DNA from: Desulfosporosinus sp. FKB
GTDB lineage: Bacteria > Bacillota > Desulfitobacteriia > Desulfitobacteriales > Desulfitobacteriaceae
DNA: 64,000 bases
NCBI RefSeq assembly: GCF_002196705.1
Contig: NZ_NADJ01000039.1
Coordinates: 1 to 64,000 of the forward strand
Direction of reading: 5' to 3'
A model generated the notes under the pieces. That model saw only the letters and a program-made list of their open reading frames with translations, had not been told where the DNA came from and did no database searches. Made by a program: the position numbers and the translations under genes. Shown here piece by piece: positions 47,099 through 58,266 of this stretch. Numbering within the stretch: the first letter of the stretch is position 1; every line of letters begins with the position of its first letter.

Positions 47099-47128
47099 AT
47101 TATAGACAATAATACAAAAAAGTGTCAA
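47099..47128 (-). promoter_or_regulatory. Promoter of ndoAI-ndoA
   Basis: The minus strand reads TTGACA (47123-47128), an 18-nt spacer and TATAAT (47099-47104). Both hexamers are exact consensus, about 40 nt upstream of the GTG start. Confidence 0.85.
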
Positions 47129-47308
47129 CGAACTTGAAGAGTAATTAAGCCAAATCACCGCGAAAATAGAACCATTTTGGCATGTAAATTATGGTAAACC
47201 ATGACATTAAGCAATTTTTGCTAATAAATCATTGAATCTATAGATAGTATACCAGTATAGCATGCTTGATATACTCATTTTTGTTCAAAATCGATGAACA
47301 GCCGAAAT

Positions 47309-48091
47309 CTATGCTTGCTTCAAAAGCTTATTAACCACCGTTTTATGGGCAAGGGTTTCCAAATAATCATCAAGTTCTGTCAAGCAACTGTCGAAACCTC
47401 GTCTGATCAGGGCAAGCTGCAGTAAAAGATCCGTAAGATGTGGATTCTTCGGCAAGAGAGGACCGTGCAAATAGGTACCGAAAACATTACGGTATCGAAC
47501 CCCTTCCGTCCCATCCTGATCATTGTTGCCGTGTCCTACCGAAACTTTTCCCAATGGGCTAACCCCTTTGCCGAGATACGTTTTACCTGAGTGGTTTTCA
47601 AAACCGACTAATGTCCTTAATTTAAGCTCAGAATTATTCCGGACAAAATTGTCCTCTGAGTCAATTTTTAAAGTGGTTGGGTGTAATTCAGCAACAACAT
47701 TTCCAATTAAACGTTTAGTACCGGCAATTGTCCAAAGATCAAGTATTCCTAATCCGGGAATTTTCTCTCCACTGGCCATTTGATAATAGTTCCCCAGCAT
47801 TTGATATCCGCCACAAATACCTAAAACTACCAGGCCATTTTCAATTGCTTGGCGCAGATCATTTTCTCTGCGCATTAAATCCTGCACCAGTATACTTTGT
47901 TCCCGGTCTGAGCCGCCTCCGAGAAAAAGAATATCCATCCCCGTAAAATCAAGGCTTTCTCTTAAGGAAACTTTTTGGATTTCGGGTTCAATCCCTCGCC
48001 AACGACAGCGTGCAGCTAAGGCTAAAATATTACCTCGGTCTCCATAAAGATCGAGCAAATCCGGATAAAGATGACAAATCGTTAGCTTCAT
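47309..48091 (-). CDS. gatD: GatD, lipid II isoglutaminyl synthase glutaminase subunit
   Basis: This 260-residue CobB/CobQ-like glutaminase supplies ammonia to MurT for amidating the D-Glu of lipid II. The nucleophile is in VLGICGGYQMLG and the catalytic His lies in YLHGPLL. Its ATG overlaps the murT stop (ATGA), the usual gene arrangement. Confidence 0.95.
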   Translation of the reverse strand: MKLTICHLYPDLLDLYGDRGNILALAARCRWRGIEPEIQKVSLRESLDFTGMDILFLGGGSDREQSILVQDLMRRENDLRQAIENGLVVLGICGGYQMLGNYYQMASGEKIPGLGILDLWTIAGTKRLIGNVVAELHPTTLKIDSEDNFVRNNSELKLRTLVGFENHSGKTYLGKGVSPLGKVSVGHGNNDQDGTEGVRYRNVFGTYLHGPLLPKNPHLTDLLLQLALIRRGFDSCLTELDDYLETLAHKTVVNKLLKQA

Positions 48092-49494
48092 GTTCTGGCC
48101 CCCTCCTTCCGGGTTCTGTCCTCAATAACTGTCAAGCCCGCTTTCTGCTGTTGTTCGGCCAATAATTCACGCAAAGTAAAAAGCAAGGTGTATGTAGGCA
48201 ATATGAAAACTGTCTCATCTCCCTGACGGCCTTGCTGCAGCAAATTGACAGCCGCAGGTAAGGAATGTTCAATTACAAGTTTCTCTTCAGGAATTCCCGC
48301 ATATTTAAGCCGCAGGGCCATATCTTCTGCGCGAAGTCCACTGCAAATTATATGTTGTATCCGTTCCTCCCGCGTTCCTAATCGTTCAAAGTCAACATCC
48401 CAAAGCCAAGAGATATCCCGGCCATCAGCTGCTAAATCATTAATTCCTATCATAATCCTTAATGGTTTGTCCGCACTAAGAATCGTTTGAATAACTTGGT
48501 TAAACCCTGTTGGATTTTTAACAAGAGTTAAGGTAACCTCTCCTCCCGTGAGGCCGAAGCGTTCCATACGCCCGGCTTGAGGAATAAACTCTCGTAATCC
48601 TTTAGCAATCAGACCATCCTCTATTCCAAGCTGGCGCGCTGCAGTTAACGCGGCTAATGCATTATAGAGATTATAATAACCTTGCAAAGAGGTAGAAAAG
48701 GCAGCAGCATCCACCTGAAAGTTTAGCAGATCGTCCTCGGCAAATACATTTTGCGCTAAAACATTAGGCTCAGGGCGATGAAATCCGCACCCCTGGCAGT
48801 GATAGATTCCCAACTGCCCATAATGAAAGAGGGAATACTTAAGTTCAATACCACACGCGGGACAAAACTTAGCTTCCCTGGTTTCATGACTCTCAAGACA
48901 ACTATCAGGTGTTGATTCAACACCATAAAAGCAGGTTCGCGCAGAACCCGATCCAAATTGAGCCACTAGTGGATCATCGGCATTAAGAATGAGCAGGGTT
49001 TCTGGAGATAATGATTCCTTTACCAAATGCACAGTAGTATCCAATTCACCATATCGATCAAGCTGATCACGAAAGAAATTTGTCACAATTGCCAAACTGG
49101 GAGTTACTTGTTCACAGAACTTAGGCACAGTGGCCTCATCAACCTCTAACAAAGCGAGCTTGGTGCTTGAGGAACCATTCCATTGAGTGTTCTGCAGCAA
49201 AGCGCCGGTAATACCTGTAACAAGATTTGCTCCGGCTTGATTAAAGGCAAAGGATTTCCCCGCCTCGCGCAAAATACTCGCTAATAGATTAGCCGTAGTT
49301 GTTTTACCATTAGTACCGGTGATGATCACGATTCCTTCCGTATAGGAGGCGGATAAATGTTTCATAATCTCCGGGGCAATCTTCTGGGCAATTTTTCCTG
49401 GTAATGTTGTTCCTTTTTTTCCGCTGACTTGCAAACCTATTGTGATGAGTTTACCTACCCACAAGGCAACCCAAAAACGCCATGTCCGTTTCAT
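48088..49494 (-). CDS. murT: MurT, lipid II isoglutaminyl synthase ligase subunit
   Basis: This 468-residue Mur-ligase-like protein has the P-loop IITGTNGKTTTANLLASIL and a four-cysteine zinc ribbon (FCPACGIEL and CQGCGFHRP), diagnostic of MurT. With GatD it amidates lipid II for cross-linking. ATG 49494 behind AAAGGAG is chosen; the longer ORF to 49554 adds a poorly conserved start. Confidence 0.96.
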   Translation of the reverse strand: MKRTWRFWVALWVGKLITIGLQVSGKKGTTLPGKIAQKIAPEIMKHLSASYTEGIVIITGTNGKTTTANLLASILREAGKSFAFNQAGANLVTGITGALLQNTQWNGSSSTKLALLEVDEATVPKFCEQVTPSLAIVTNFFRDQLDRYGELDTTVHLVKESLSPETLLILNADDPLVAQFGSGSARTCFYGVESTPDSCLESHETREAKFCPACGIELKYSLFHYGQLGIYHCQGCGFHRPEPNVLAQNVFAEDDLLNFQVDAAAFSTSLQGYYNLYNALAALTAARQLGIEDGLIAKGLREFIPQAGRMERFGLTGGEVTLTLVKNPTGFNQVIQTILSADKPLRIMIGINDLAADGRDISWLWDVDFERLGTREERIQHIICSGLRAEDMALRLKYAGIPEEKLVIEHSLPAAVNLLQQGRQGDETVFILPTYTLLFTLRELLAEQQQKAGLTVIEDRTRKEGART

Positions 49495-49576
49495 AGTTAC
49501 TCCTTTAATTGTTGTCCTATTCATTTTAGCACGCTTATTTGTATTATCAACCAAAATGATATCCCGGCAAACATTT

Positions 49577-49618
49577 TCAGTGAACTTGTTCAGTTAAAGC
49601 TAAACATCAGGGCTTCGT
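49577..49618 (-). repeat. Interspersed repeat, copy F (truncated, right end only)
   Basis: Copy F keeps only the terminal part: a GTTCAGTTAAAGCTAAAC-type hairpin and AGGGCTTC. It corresponds to the low-coordinate end of copies A, B, D and E. It lies just upstream of murT and has several base changes. Confidence 0.55.
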
Positions 49619-49922
49619 AATATAGAACGTATACAACCTAAAGTCATACTTTCTGCTCAGGAAAATGCATTTTCCATAGATCAGTGATGCCGCTTAACGA
49701 TAGAGGTCCGATAGTGTAAAAAGGGAATCGCAACAAACAAAAATGAGTTTGTTGCAATTCCCTCGTTTCTCAACAAACAATATAACTATAATATAACTAC
49801 GATTACTATGCAGCCTGCTTTTAGGCTTTATGTATTTATAGTTCTATGTGTTTTATGTTTATGTGTTATGTATCAATATATTATTGTATATTTTGTATTT
49901 CTTTTATATATATATTAGCAGC
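49619..49922. other. Gene-free interval with terminator and TA-rich tract
   Basis: A 17-bp stem (49722-49763) forms the terminator of the small membrane protein gene. From about 49790 to 49920 the sequence is a T- and A-rich stretch with repeated TTTATG and TATGT motifs. No gene was seen. Confidence 0.5.
49722..49763 (-). terminator. Terminator after the 85-residue membrane protein gene
   Basis: A 17-bp stem (AGGGAATCGCAACAAAC and its near-complement) with an 8-nt loop is followed on the minus strand by TTTTTAC. Confidence 0.8.
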
Positions 49923-50180
49923 TTAAAACGCTTTAAAACCATTAATACTCTGATTCACTAACATATCTAACAATGGGCCCAAAACGAAACTGAGAAACAA
50001 GCGAAATCCTTCAGCAAGCACCAAAGTCACGCCAAATCTTAAGAGAATTCTCCTGAATCGGGACGTCGAACGGCGTAAGATTCCGTCATAATCCAGGACT
50101 CCAGCAGCACTCCAGCCAAGTATCAGGCAAAGCATGAAAAAAGCATAACTCATCCAAGTTGTCAGATCCAAAGAGGCCAT
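49923..50180 (-). CDS. Small membrane protein of unknown function
   Basis: This 85-residue protein has two likely membrane segments (about 10-28 and 48-72) separated by a basic stretch (RRSTSRFRRILLRFG). The basic linker suggests it faces the cytosol. I recognise no family. It is monocistronic, with its own terminator, next to murT. Confidence 0.6.
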   Translation of the reverse strand: MASLDLTTWMSYAFFMLCLILGWSAAGVLDYDGILRRSTSRFRRILLRFGVTLVLAEGFRLFLSFVLGPLLDMLVNQSINGFKAF

Positions 50181-50270
50181 GACACTCCCCCCTTGCCAGA
50201 ACTTATGTGTCAGCTAAGAGTTTTATACCGGTAAAAACCTTATTTACTCAAAACAAATGTGACTCTTTAT

Positions 50271-51518
50271 TTATAACGTTTCTCTTTGATCTTCTTTAAG
50301 AAAATTAACCAGGTCAAAATTTTCATTAAACAATTGTTCCTGAAAATTACTAACATCTATTTCCTTTTCCATGAGTTCTAAAATGCTCCCGGCACCGTTT
50401 ACCTTATTTAAGGCTGTATACCCAACAATTCTTCCCTCCCTTAAAATGGCTTTACGATAATTCTCGGGAGATGTAGACTCTATTAATTCAACAAACTCTT
50501 CTCCTCCAGGTTTCAAAATGCCGGCAGTGATCATAGGCAAATCAAAAAAGCCAATGGAATTCATCGTAAAACTGCCGCAATAGGATCTAACGCTGCCGCT
50601 CATATTCAAACCGGCATTAAAGCCTTGCTTATAAGCATTGGCTAATATAGGGAATACCCTCCGCTGCCGATAAATAGTATCATATCCTTCGGCAACATTA
50701 CCGGCAGCATAAACATCTGCCACACTCGTTGCCATATGCTCATCCACAAGTATTCCACGGTTAACTTGAATCTGTGTATCTTTAACTAAATCAATATTTG
50801 GACTTACCCCAAGGGCAAAGACAACTTGCCCGCATTTAAGAGTTGTTCCATCTTGAAAAGATACTCCCAGCACCTTCCCTTTCCTTCCTATAATTCCCGT
50901 AATTATGGTATGAAGAAAGAACTTTATTCCATGGTCTTCTAACTTTTTTTGAACGAGATAGGCAGCGGGCTCATCTAGAACGGTGTTTAAAACCTGACCG
51001 GCAAGTTCGACCACTGTAACATCAACCCCACACTTGATTAAAGCCTCTGCAGCCTTCAAGCCTGTCAGTCCTGCACCGATAACTGCAATTCGTTTTCCCG
51101 GTGCCAATGCTTTTTCCAAGCCCAGGACGTCATCCCATTTAATAAAAGTATGCACGCCTTTTAAATCACAGCCAGGTATTTTAGGCATGATGGGTTTTCC
51201 GCCAGTAGCCAGCATCAAGCGATCATAAGGAATAGTTTCTCTCGATTCCAGAACTACAAGTTTATCTTCAAGTTTTAACGTGCTAACTCGTTCACCAAGC
51301 CTGGGGGCAAGATCCAACCGCTGATAATAATCCTTGGGGCGATAATACGTTTTAGAAACAGGCAGCTTTTCGGAAAGATAAAGGGAAATCAGAGGCCGTG
51401 AATATGTATGGTAAGACTCGTCCGAAATTAATGTAATCCTACCATTTGTATCGGCGCTGCGAATCCCTTCAACAGTTCCGATAGCCGCCGCCGAATTTCC
51501 CACAATAACATAATTCAT
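50271..51518 (-). CDS. FAD-dependent pyridine nucleotide oxidoreductase
   Basis: This 415-residue protein has an N-terminal FAD-binding motif (VIVGNSAAAIGTVEGI), a second dinucleotide motif (IAVIGAGLTGLKAAEAL) and a late FAD block (VADVYAAGNVAEGYD). It resembles rubredoxin reductases and the NAD(P)H-binding half of nitrite reductases. No active-site cysteine pair is visible, so it is not a thioredoxin-type enzyme. The electron acceptor is unknown. Confidence 0.88.
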   Translation of the reverse strand: MNYVIVGNSAAAIGTVEGIRSADTNGRITLISDESYHTYSRPLISLYLSEKLPVSKTYYRPKDYYQRLDLAPRLGERVSTLKLEDKLVVLESRETIPYDRLMLATGGKPIMPKIPGCDLKGVHTFIKWDDVLGLEKALAPGKRIAVIGAGLTGLKAAEALIKCGVDVTVVELAGQVLNTVLDEPAAYLVQKKLEDHGIKFFLHTIITGIIGRKGKVLGVSFQDGTTLKCGQVVFALGVSPNIDLVKDTQIQVNRGILVDEHMATSVADVYAAGNVAEGYDTIYRQRRVFPILANAYKQGFNAGLNMSGSVRSYCGSFTMNSIGFFDLPMITAGILKPGGEEFVELIESTSPENYRKAILREGRIVGYTALNKVNGAGSILELMEKEIDVSNFQEQLFNENFDLVNFLKEDQRETL

Positions 51519-51631
51519 TCGCCGTTACCTCCTCTTTCCCCTCAAAGACTCATCAGTAAGATAAGCACCTTGTAATCCCAAATCTTCTATTTCTATTATT
51601 CAAGGTGAGGATTTATGAATCTATAAATCTA

Positions 51632-51752
51632 CAGTGAACTCGTTCAGCTAAAGCTGAACATCGGGGCTTCAGATGGGGACTCTACCCCACCTGAAGTTAA
51701 CGAAGGACCCACCCCCACTTATAGAAGTGGGGGGCTTAAAAACCGGACAAAA
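51632..51752 (-). repeat. Interspersed three-hairpin repeat, copy E (short form)
   Basis: Copy E is complete: CCCACTTCTATAAGTGGG, then a stem based on CTTCAGATGGGG, then GTTCAGCTTTAGCTGAAC and GAGTTCACTG on the minus strand. It lies between the oxidoreductase gene and gltD. The middle stem has diverged on both arms in a compensatory way (GGTGGGG to AGATGGGG). Confidence 0.72.
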
Positions 51753-51753
51753 A

Positions 51754-51782
51754 TCCCCCAAACTAATTTTCAGTCTGGGGGA
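51754..51782 (-). terminator. gltBD terminator
   Basis: A 7-bp stem TCCCCCA/TGGGGGA is followed on the minus strand by TTTTTG. It lies directly beside repeat copy E. Confidence 0.7.
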
Positions 51783-51844
51783 AAATATTATTGAATAATT
51801 AATAGTCCGCGGCCACACGGATGCTTGTTGGAAAATGAAATCGC

Positions 51845-53326
51845 CTAGATAACACTTTTGCCCATGAGATATTTATCAACTTCTCGAGCAGCAAGCTTAC
51901 CTTCCTGGATTGCCCAAACAATGAGACTCTGACCTCTTCTCATATCACCTGCGGTAAAGACCTTCTCTACATTCGTCTCAAAAACTTCGTAATCCGCTTT
52001 TATATTACTCCTGGAATCTCTCTCCAGTTTAAGTTCGGCGGGAATGGTATCTTCCGGACCCAAAAAGCCCATAGCCAGAAGTACGATGTCAGCTTTCCAC
52101 ACTTTCTCACTGCCTGGCACTTCCTGAGGCACCATTCTTCCAGAATCATTCTTAACCCAGGTGATCTCTACAGTATGAACCTCTTTGACTTCTCCATTCT
52201 CATTCCCAACGATTTTTTTAGTCGAAATGAGATAATTTCTAGGGTCCTTTCCATAGAGATTTATGGCCTCTTCCTGACCGTAATCAACTTTAAGCTTAAG
52301 CGGCCATTCCGGCCATGGATTTGATGCTTCTCTACGTTTTTCAGGAGGTTCAGGCATAATTTCAAATTGCTGAACACTCTTGCAGCCGTGTCGCAGGGAG
52401 GTGGCCACACAGTCGGTCCCTGTATCCCCTCCGCCAATGATAATAACATCTTTGTCTTTAGCGTTTATATAACTGCCGTCTTGGAGCTTGGAATCAAGAA
52501 GACTCTTGGTATTTGCTTTCAGGAAATCTACCGCATAGTAAACTCCCTTTAAATCATTGCCCTCAACATTGAGTCCCCGTGCTTTGGTAGCTCCGGCACA
52601 GAGTATAACCGCATCATATTGGTTCACTAGTTCCTGAGCAGGGATATCCTTGCCCACCTCAGTATTCAAAATAAATTGAATTCCCGAAGCCTTCATCAAC
52701 TCAAGACGCCGTTCCACGACTCGTTTATCAAGCTTCATATTGGGAATGCCATACATCATCAGTCCGCCGGCCCTGTCGTTCCTTTCATAGACGGTTACAT
52801 CATGTCCAACAGCATTTAAATAATAGGCTGCCGACATCCCTGACGGGCCTGAGCCGACAATGGCAATCTTCTTTCCTGTCTTTTTAGCGTTTTTGGGACG
52901 AACCCATCCTTCTGCGAAAGCCCTTTCAATAATTTCATACTCAATACTATTAACGGTCACAGGTTCCAGAATATAGCCTTCTGTGCAAGCGCCTTCGCAA
53001 GGTGCCGGGCAGACTCTTGAGGTGAATTCCGGGAAAGGGCTGGTGCGCGTCAGTCTTTTATATGCCTCTTCCCATTGACCTTTATAAACCAGCTCATTCC
53101 ACTCAGGAATAAGATTATGCAAAGGGCACCCTGAAGCCATTCCGTTGAGCAGAACTCCACCCTGACAGAAAGGGACTCCGCAATTCATACATCTCGCTCC
53201 CTGAGTTTTAATAACCTCAGAGTCCTGATGAAGCCGCATTTCCTCCCAGTCTTTAATTCTATCTTCAGGAGAACGTTTTTTTGGATTTATTCTTTCATAC
53301 TCTAAAAACCCAGTCGCTTTTCCCAT
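51845..53326 (-). CDS. gltD: Glutamate synthase small subunit GltD
   Basis: This 493-residue FAD/Fe-S subunit passes electrons from NADPH to the large subunit. It has N-terminal cluster cysteines (CMNCGVPFCQGG and CPLHNLIPEW), the FAD site IAIVGSGPSGMSAAYYL and NADPH site VIIIGGGDTGTDCVATSL. The start is taken at ATG 53326 (MGKATGFLEYER), which matches the family; ATG 53347 is possible. It follows gltB by 29 nt. Confidence 0.96.
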   Translation of the reverse strand: MGKATGFLEYERINPKKRSPEDRIKDWEEMRLHQDSEVIKTQGARCMNCGVPFCQGGVLLNGMASGCPLHNLIPEWNELVYKGQWEEAYKRLTRTSPFPEFTSRVCPAPCEGACTEGYILEPVTVNSIEYEIIERAFAEGWVRPKNAKKTGKKIAIVGSGPSGMSAAYYLNAVGHDVTVYERNDRAGGLMMYGIPNMKLDKRVVERRLELMKASGIQFILNTEVGKDIPAQELVNQYDAVILCAGATKARGLNVEGNDLKGVYYAVDFLKANTKSLLDSKLQDGSYINAKDKDVIIIGGGDTGTDCVATSLRHGCKSVQQFEIMPEPPEKRREASNPWPEWPLKLKVDYGQEEAINLYGKDPRNYLISTKKIVGNENGEVKEVHTVEITWVKNDSGRMVPQEVPGSEKVWKADIVLLAMGFLGPEDTIPAELKLERDSRSNIKADYEVFETNVEKVFTAGDMRRGQSLIVWAIQEGKLAAREVDKYLMGKSVI

Positions 53327-53355
53327 TGTAAGTCCCACCTTAATCATATAGTCCT

Positions 53356-56300
53356 TTAATTTTTAAAATGTTCTTCGAACGCTGCCATCAAGGCTTCTTC
53401 ACCGCTTAAGCCCGCCTTGTGAGCCTTATCAATGTTTTGAAGCATACGTTTGTAATCTTTAGGTATTACTTTGGTGAATCTCTGAGCATAACCTGTCCAA
53501 TCCAGAAGAATGTTCTTGCCTAAGGGGCTGCCGGTGTACTCAACATGTTTTTCAATCATGCTCTTGATTTCATGCATTTCTTCCTCAGATTCGATCGTTT
53601 CCAGTAACACCATCGATTTATTACAGTATATTTCGTCAAAGTCCAGAATATATGCTACCCCGCCGGACATCCCTGCCGCAAGGTTCCTTCCTGTTTTACC
53701 CAGGATAACGACTTTACCGCCTGTCATATATTCACAGCCATGATCGCCTACTCCCTCAACAACTGCTTTAACCCCGCTGTTTCTTACACAGAACCTTTCC
53801 CCGGCAATCCCATTGATATAGGCTTCTCCCGAAGTAGCTCCATATAAGGCCACATTGCCGATCAAGATGTTTTCTTCAGGCTGGAAGTTTGACGCTTTGG
53901 GGGGATAGACGATAATTTTACCGCCGGAAAGTCCTTTGCCTAAATAGTCGTTGGCATCTCCCTCCAACTCTAAGGACATACCCTTAGGAATAAATGCTCC
54001 AAAGCTTTGACCGGCCGAACCCACAAAGGTTAATTTGATTGTGTCTTCCGGCAGCCCGTTTTCACCATATCTCTTGGAGATTTCACTTCCAACAATGGTT
54101 CCGACAACCCGGTCTACATTATTGATTTTCAATTTCGCCCGAATCGGTTTCTGGTTTTCCAACGCAGGTTTGCACATTCTGAGGAGCTTTTTAATATCCA
54201 GCGATTTCTCCAGCATATGATTCTGCTTTTGAGTATTAAACCGGCCGACATCAGCCCCGGCATAGGGTTGATAAAGAATTTGAGACAAATCAAGATTAGC
54301 GGCTTTCCAATTTTTTATAATCTCTTTGGTCTTTAGTCTGTCCGTGCGTCCGACCATTTCGTCGACAGTCCTAAATCCTAATTTCGCCATAATTTCACGC
54401 ATTTCTTGAGCAACAAACCGCATAAAGTTCTCAACGTATTCAGGCTTACCATTAAAGTTCTTCCTTAATGTTTTATCCTGAGTAGCGATTCCGACGGGAC
54501 AGGTGTTAAGATTGCACACCCTCATCATGACACATCCGATAGCGATAAGAGGTGTCGTCGAAAATCCATATTCTTCGGCCCCAAGCATCGCAGCGATCAC
54601 AACATCCCTGCCTGTAAGCAGCTTGCCGTCAGTTTCAACAACTACCCTGTCTCTCAGCTTATTGAGTACTAAGGTTTGATGAGTCTCAGCCAATCCCAGT
54701 TCCCAGGGAAGACCTGCATTTTTGATGCTGGTTCTTGGTGAAGCTCCCGTCCCTCCATCATAACCGCTGATCAGAATGACGTCTGCTTTTCCTTTTGCCA
54801 CCCCGGCAGCAATAGTTCCAACGCCAACTTCCGAAACAAGCTTGACACTAATTCGTGCCTCTTTGTTGGCATTCTTCAAATCATGGATCAGCTCAGCCAA
54901 ATCTTCGATAGAATAAATATCATGATGGGGCGGCGGTGAAATAAGATCAACACCCGGCGTAGAATGTCTGACTTTGGCTATCTCCGGATAAACCTTTCGT
55001 CCCGGAAGCTGGCCGCCTTCACCGGGTTTAGCTCCCTGAGCCATTTTTATCTGAATTTCTTTAGCATTAGCAAGATAGTTGCTGGTCACACCGAAACGTC
55101 CTGAGGCAACCTGTTTGATAGCACTGTTCTTGGAGTCGCCATTAGGCATCATCGTAAACCGTTCGAGATCCTCTCCGCCCTCACCGGTGTTGCTTTTCCC
55201 GCCCAGCCTATTCATGGCAATGGCTAAACATTCGTGTGCTTCTTTGCTGATAGAACCGTAGGACATCGCCCCGGTCTTAAACCTTTTGACAATGGAATCA
55301 ATAGATTCTACTTCTTCAACAGGAATTGTATCTCCAGAATTTACTTTAAAGTCAAGGAGATTTCTTAAGGTATAAATTCCCTCTTCAGTAATCTTTTTCG
55401 AGAAATCCTTATAGAGAGAGTAGTTCCCTTCCCGGCATGCTTTCTGAAGCGTATAGATTGTTTCCGGGTTGTAAAGATGGATTTCTCCATCATCCTTGCA
55501 CTGGAAGTACCCGCCAACTTCGAGAGTGTCCGTGTAAGGGGAGTTTTCAAGATAAGCACTTTCATGCCGCATCTGATTTTCTAAAGCAATTTCTTCCAAA
55601 CCAATTCCTTCAACTCTTGAAGGAGTGGATGTGAAATACTTTTCGATAAGATCCTTTCTCAGACCCACTGCCTCAAAAATCTGAGCGCCGTGATAACTTC
55701 GCATCGTAGAAATGCCCATCTTGGTAAGGACTTTGAGAATACCCTTGACAGAAGCCTTGATATAGTTCTTTTTAGCTTCTTCATAACTCAGTCCATCCAA
55801 TAAACCTCTCTCAGCAAGATCCTTAAGAGTCTCGTAGGCGAGATAGGGGTTAATGGCCGTAACACCATAGCCAATAAGAGTACAGAAATGATGAACTTCC
55901 CTGGGTTCACCTGATTCAAGGACAATACCGATATTAGTCCTTATTTCTTTGCGAATCATATGATGGTGAAGTCCGGAGGACGCTAAAAGAGCAGGAATAG
56001 CAGCAAATTCTTTACTAACCCCTCGGTCAGAGAGAATAATAATATTAGCTCCTTCACTGATCGCTTGATCGGCTTTCCGGAAGACTTTATCCAAAGCCTT
56101 TTCCATAGCTTTTGAGCCCTCGGAAACATTATATAATATTGAAATGGTTACTGCTTTTAACTTGTCATTATTAAGAGCCTTAATTGTATTTAACTGTTCA
56201 TTGGTTAAGATGGGGTGTTCCAAGGCCAGGCTGGCAGAGTTTCTTTGGTCCGGATCCAATAGGTTTCCTGTATCCCCAAGAAGAATACTGCCGGAAGTAA

Positions 56301-57918
56301 TAATCTCTTCTCGGATACCGTCAATTGGAGGATTAGTAACCTGAGCAAACAGTTGTTTGAAATAAAAATATAACATTTGCGGTTTCTCAGATAACACCGC
56401 CAGAGGAGAATCCATGCCCATTGCCCCCACGGGATCAACGCCTTGTATCGCCATAGGCTCCATAGTTTTGGTAAGATCCTCAAAGGTATAGCCGAAAGCT
56501 TTCTGGAGTTTAATCAGGTTCTCCGATACCTTTTCTTCCTCTGTCTTTACAACAGGCAAATCGCTGAGCCGAACGATATGACGTTCATTCCATTCTTTAT
56601 ATGAATGTAAAGACGCCACACTGCTTTTAATTTCTTCATCCGAGATAATTCTTTTCGCTTCTGTATCAATAAGCAGCATCTTTCCCGGTTCCAGGCGGCC
56701 TTTATATTTAACATTTTCAGGTTTAATGTCTATGACTCCCACTTCAGAAGCCAGGACTACCTTATCATCATTTGTTACGTAATAACGTGAAGGCCGAAGA
56801 CCGTTTCTATCCAGAACACCGCCAACAACAACACCATCCGTAAACGCCATCGCAGCCGGACCATCCCAGGGTTCCATAAGGAAGTCATTAAACCTGTAAA
56901 AATCCTTTTTCGTCTCAGACATTAAATCGTTCTTCTCCCACGGTTCGGGAATCATCATCATCACCGAATGAGGCAGTGATCTTCCAGTGAGATGGAGAAA
57001 TTCAAGACTATTGTCAAACATCGCCGAGTCACTGCCAGATTCATCAATAATAGGGAATACTTTAGAAAGATCGTCAAACAGAGGAGAATCAATACATTTC
57101 TGTCTCGCCTTCATCCAGTTAACATTGCCCCGAATGGTATTAATTTCTCCGTTGTGAACGAGATACCGATTGGGATGGGCCCTCTCCCAGCTTGGAAACG
57201 TATTGGTGCTAAACCGCGAATGGACCATAGCCAAGGCCGAGGCAAAATCCAGATCCGAAAGATCAAGATAAAAATTTCTAAGTTGTTCTGCCGTAAGCAT
57301 GCCTTTATAGACGATGGTCTTCGAGGAAAGGCTGGAGATATAAAACGTTCCACCCTTATCCTCACACATCGGAACGATAACTTTTTCTGCCCGTTTTCTA
57401 ATAACGTAAAGTTTCCGTTCAAAATCCATTTGATCCGTGATTGCTGAATCCTTAGCTATGAAAACCTGAATAAATCTAGGCATAACAGCCTTTGCTCCTT
57501 CACCGATAGTCGTCATATCGATGGGAACTTCTCTCCAGCCTAAAATTCTTTGACCTTCTTCTAAAACAATCTTTTCAAAGGTTTCCATCTGAGTTTTTCG
57601 AAAGTCTTCGTATTTATGAGCAAAAATCATACCTACGCCGTAGCTGCCTTTTGCCGGCAAATCAAAGCCCAGAACCTCACATTCTCTTTTGAAGAAATCA
57701 TGAGGAATCTGGATTAAGATCCCTGCGCCGTCGCCGGTATTTTCATCGGCACCGCTTGCCCCTCTGTGGCTTAAGTTTTCCAGAACTGTTAAAGCCTCTT
57801 CAACGATGGTATGAGACCTCTCCCCTTTGATATTAACAACGAATCCCATACCGCATGCATCATGTTCTAACGCGGGATCATAAAGTCCCTGCTTATTTGG
57901 TAAACGATAGTTTTGCAT
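53356..57918 (-). CDS. gltB: Glutamate synthase large subunit GltB
   Basis: GltB forms two glutamates from glutamine and 2-oxoglutarate. The 1,520-residue protein has a class II glutaminase domain that becomes active when Cys in DACGMGFV is exposed after removal of a short propeptide. A central FMN/Fe-S synthase domain follows ([20 protein letters not shown] and [19 protein letters not shown]). It ends in the GXGXG beta-helix domain. ATG 57918 behind AAAGGGTGGG is preferred over GTG 57927. Confidence 0.97.
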   Translation of the reverse strand: MQNYRLPNKQGLYDPALEHDACGMGFVVNIKGERSHTIVEEALTVLENLSHRGASGADENTGDGAGILIQIPHDFFKRECEVLGFDLPAKGSYGVGMIFAHKYEDFRKTQMETFEKIVLEEGQRILGWREVPIDMTTIGEGAKAVMPRFIQVFIAKDSAITDQMDFERKLYVIRKRAEKVIVPMCEDKGGTFYISSLSSKTIVYKGMLTAEQLRNFYLDLSDLDFASALAMVHSRFSTNTFPSWERAHPNRYLVHNGEINTIRGNVNWMKARQKCIDSPLFDDLSKVFPIIDESGSDSAMFDNSLEFLHLTGRSLPHSVMMMIPEPWEKNDLMSETKKDFYRFNDFLMEPWDGPAAMAFTDGVVVGGVLDRNGLRPSRYYVTNDDKVVLASEVGVIDIKPENVKYKGRLEPGKMLLIDTEAKRIISDEEIKSSVASLHSYKEWNERHIVRLSDLPVVKTEEEKVSENLIKLQKAFGYTFEDLTKTMEPMAIQGVDPVGAMGMDSPLAVLSEKPQMLYFYFKQLFAQVTNPPIDGIREEIITSGSILLGDTGNLLDPDQRNSASLALEHPILTNEQLNTIKALNNDKLKAVTISILYNVSEGSKAMEKALDKVFRKADQAISEGANIIILSDRGVSKEFAAIPALLASSGLHHHMIRKEIRTNIGIVLESGEPREVHHFCTLIGYGVTAINPYLAYETLKDLAERGLLDGLSYEEAKKNYIKASVKGILKVLTKMGISTMRSYHGAQIFEAVGLRKDLIEKYFTSTPSRVEGIGLEEIALENQMRHESAYLENSPYTDTLEVGGYFQCKDDGEIHLYNPETIYTLQKACREGNYSLYKDFSKKITEEGIYTLRNLLDFKVNSGDTIPVEEVESIDSIVKRFKTGAMSYGSISKEAHECLAIAMNRLGGKSNTGEGGEDLERFTMMPNGDSKNSAIKQVASGRFGVTSNYLANAKEIQIKMAQGAKPGEGGQLPGRKVYPEIAKVRHSTPGVDLISPPPHHDIYSIEDLAELIHDLKNANKEARISVKLVSEVGVGTIAAGVAKGKADVILISGYDGGTGASPRTSIKNAGLPWELGLAETHQTLVLNKLRDRVVVETDGKLLTGRDVVIAAMLGAEEYGFSTTPLIAIGCVMMRVCNLNTCPVGIATQDKTLRKNFNGKPEYVENFMRFVAQEMREIMAKLGFRTVDEMVGRTDRLKTKEIIKNWKAANLDLSQILYQPYAGADVGRFNTQKQNHMLEKSLDIKKLLRMCKPALENQKPIRAKLKINNVDRVVGTIVGSEISKRYGENGLPEDTIKLTFVGSAGQSFGAFIPKGMSLELEGDANDYLGKGLSGGKIIVYPPKASNFQPEENILIGNVALYGATSGEAYINGIAGERFCVRNSGVKAVVEGVGDHGCEYMTGGKVVILGKTGRNLAAGMSGGVAYILDFDEIYCNKSMVLLETIESEEEMHEIKSMIEKHVEYTGSPLGKNILLDWTGYAQRFTKVIPKDYKRMLQNIDKAHKAGLSGEEALMAAFEEHFKN

Positions 57919-58207
57919 AATACCCACCCTTTATGGACTTCAATTTAATTAATAATTTTAACATAAAATGTTCAATAGCATCATTACAGTTTTAAGAAAA
58001 GTTGTTAGTACTATATAACAATCCTTTCCTGAGTGTAATTTATATTTTAGCATATTCAAGTCATTAGAATAACCCATAATTTTTTATGTATTATGTATTT
58101 TTATTGAAACTTTGTTTTTCTATGTGGAATTATGCCATTATAATTCCTTTTATACCTATTTGTCCCAGAGCATACCTTCGTTTAGGAGGTTGCTCCGAAA
58201 AAGGCAA

Positions 58208-58232
58208 AAGGCTCACTTTCGAGGTAAGCCTT
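58208..58232 (-). terminator. Terminator after the ClC channel gene
   Basis: AAGGCT/AGCCTT arms with further pairing inside are followed on the minus strand by T-rich sequence (TTTTGCCTTTTTC). It lies just beyond the ClC stop. Confidence 0.65.
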
Positions 58233-58266
58233 CTGCACTTTCTTAAACTTTCATTCACTAATTAAA

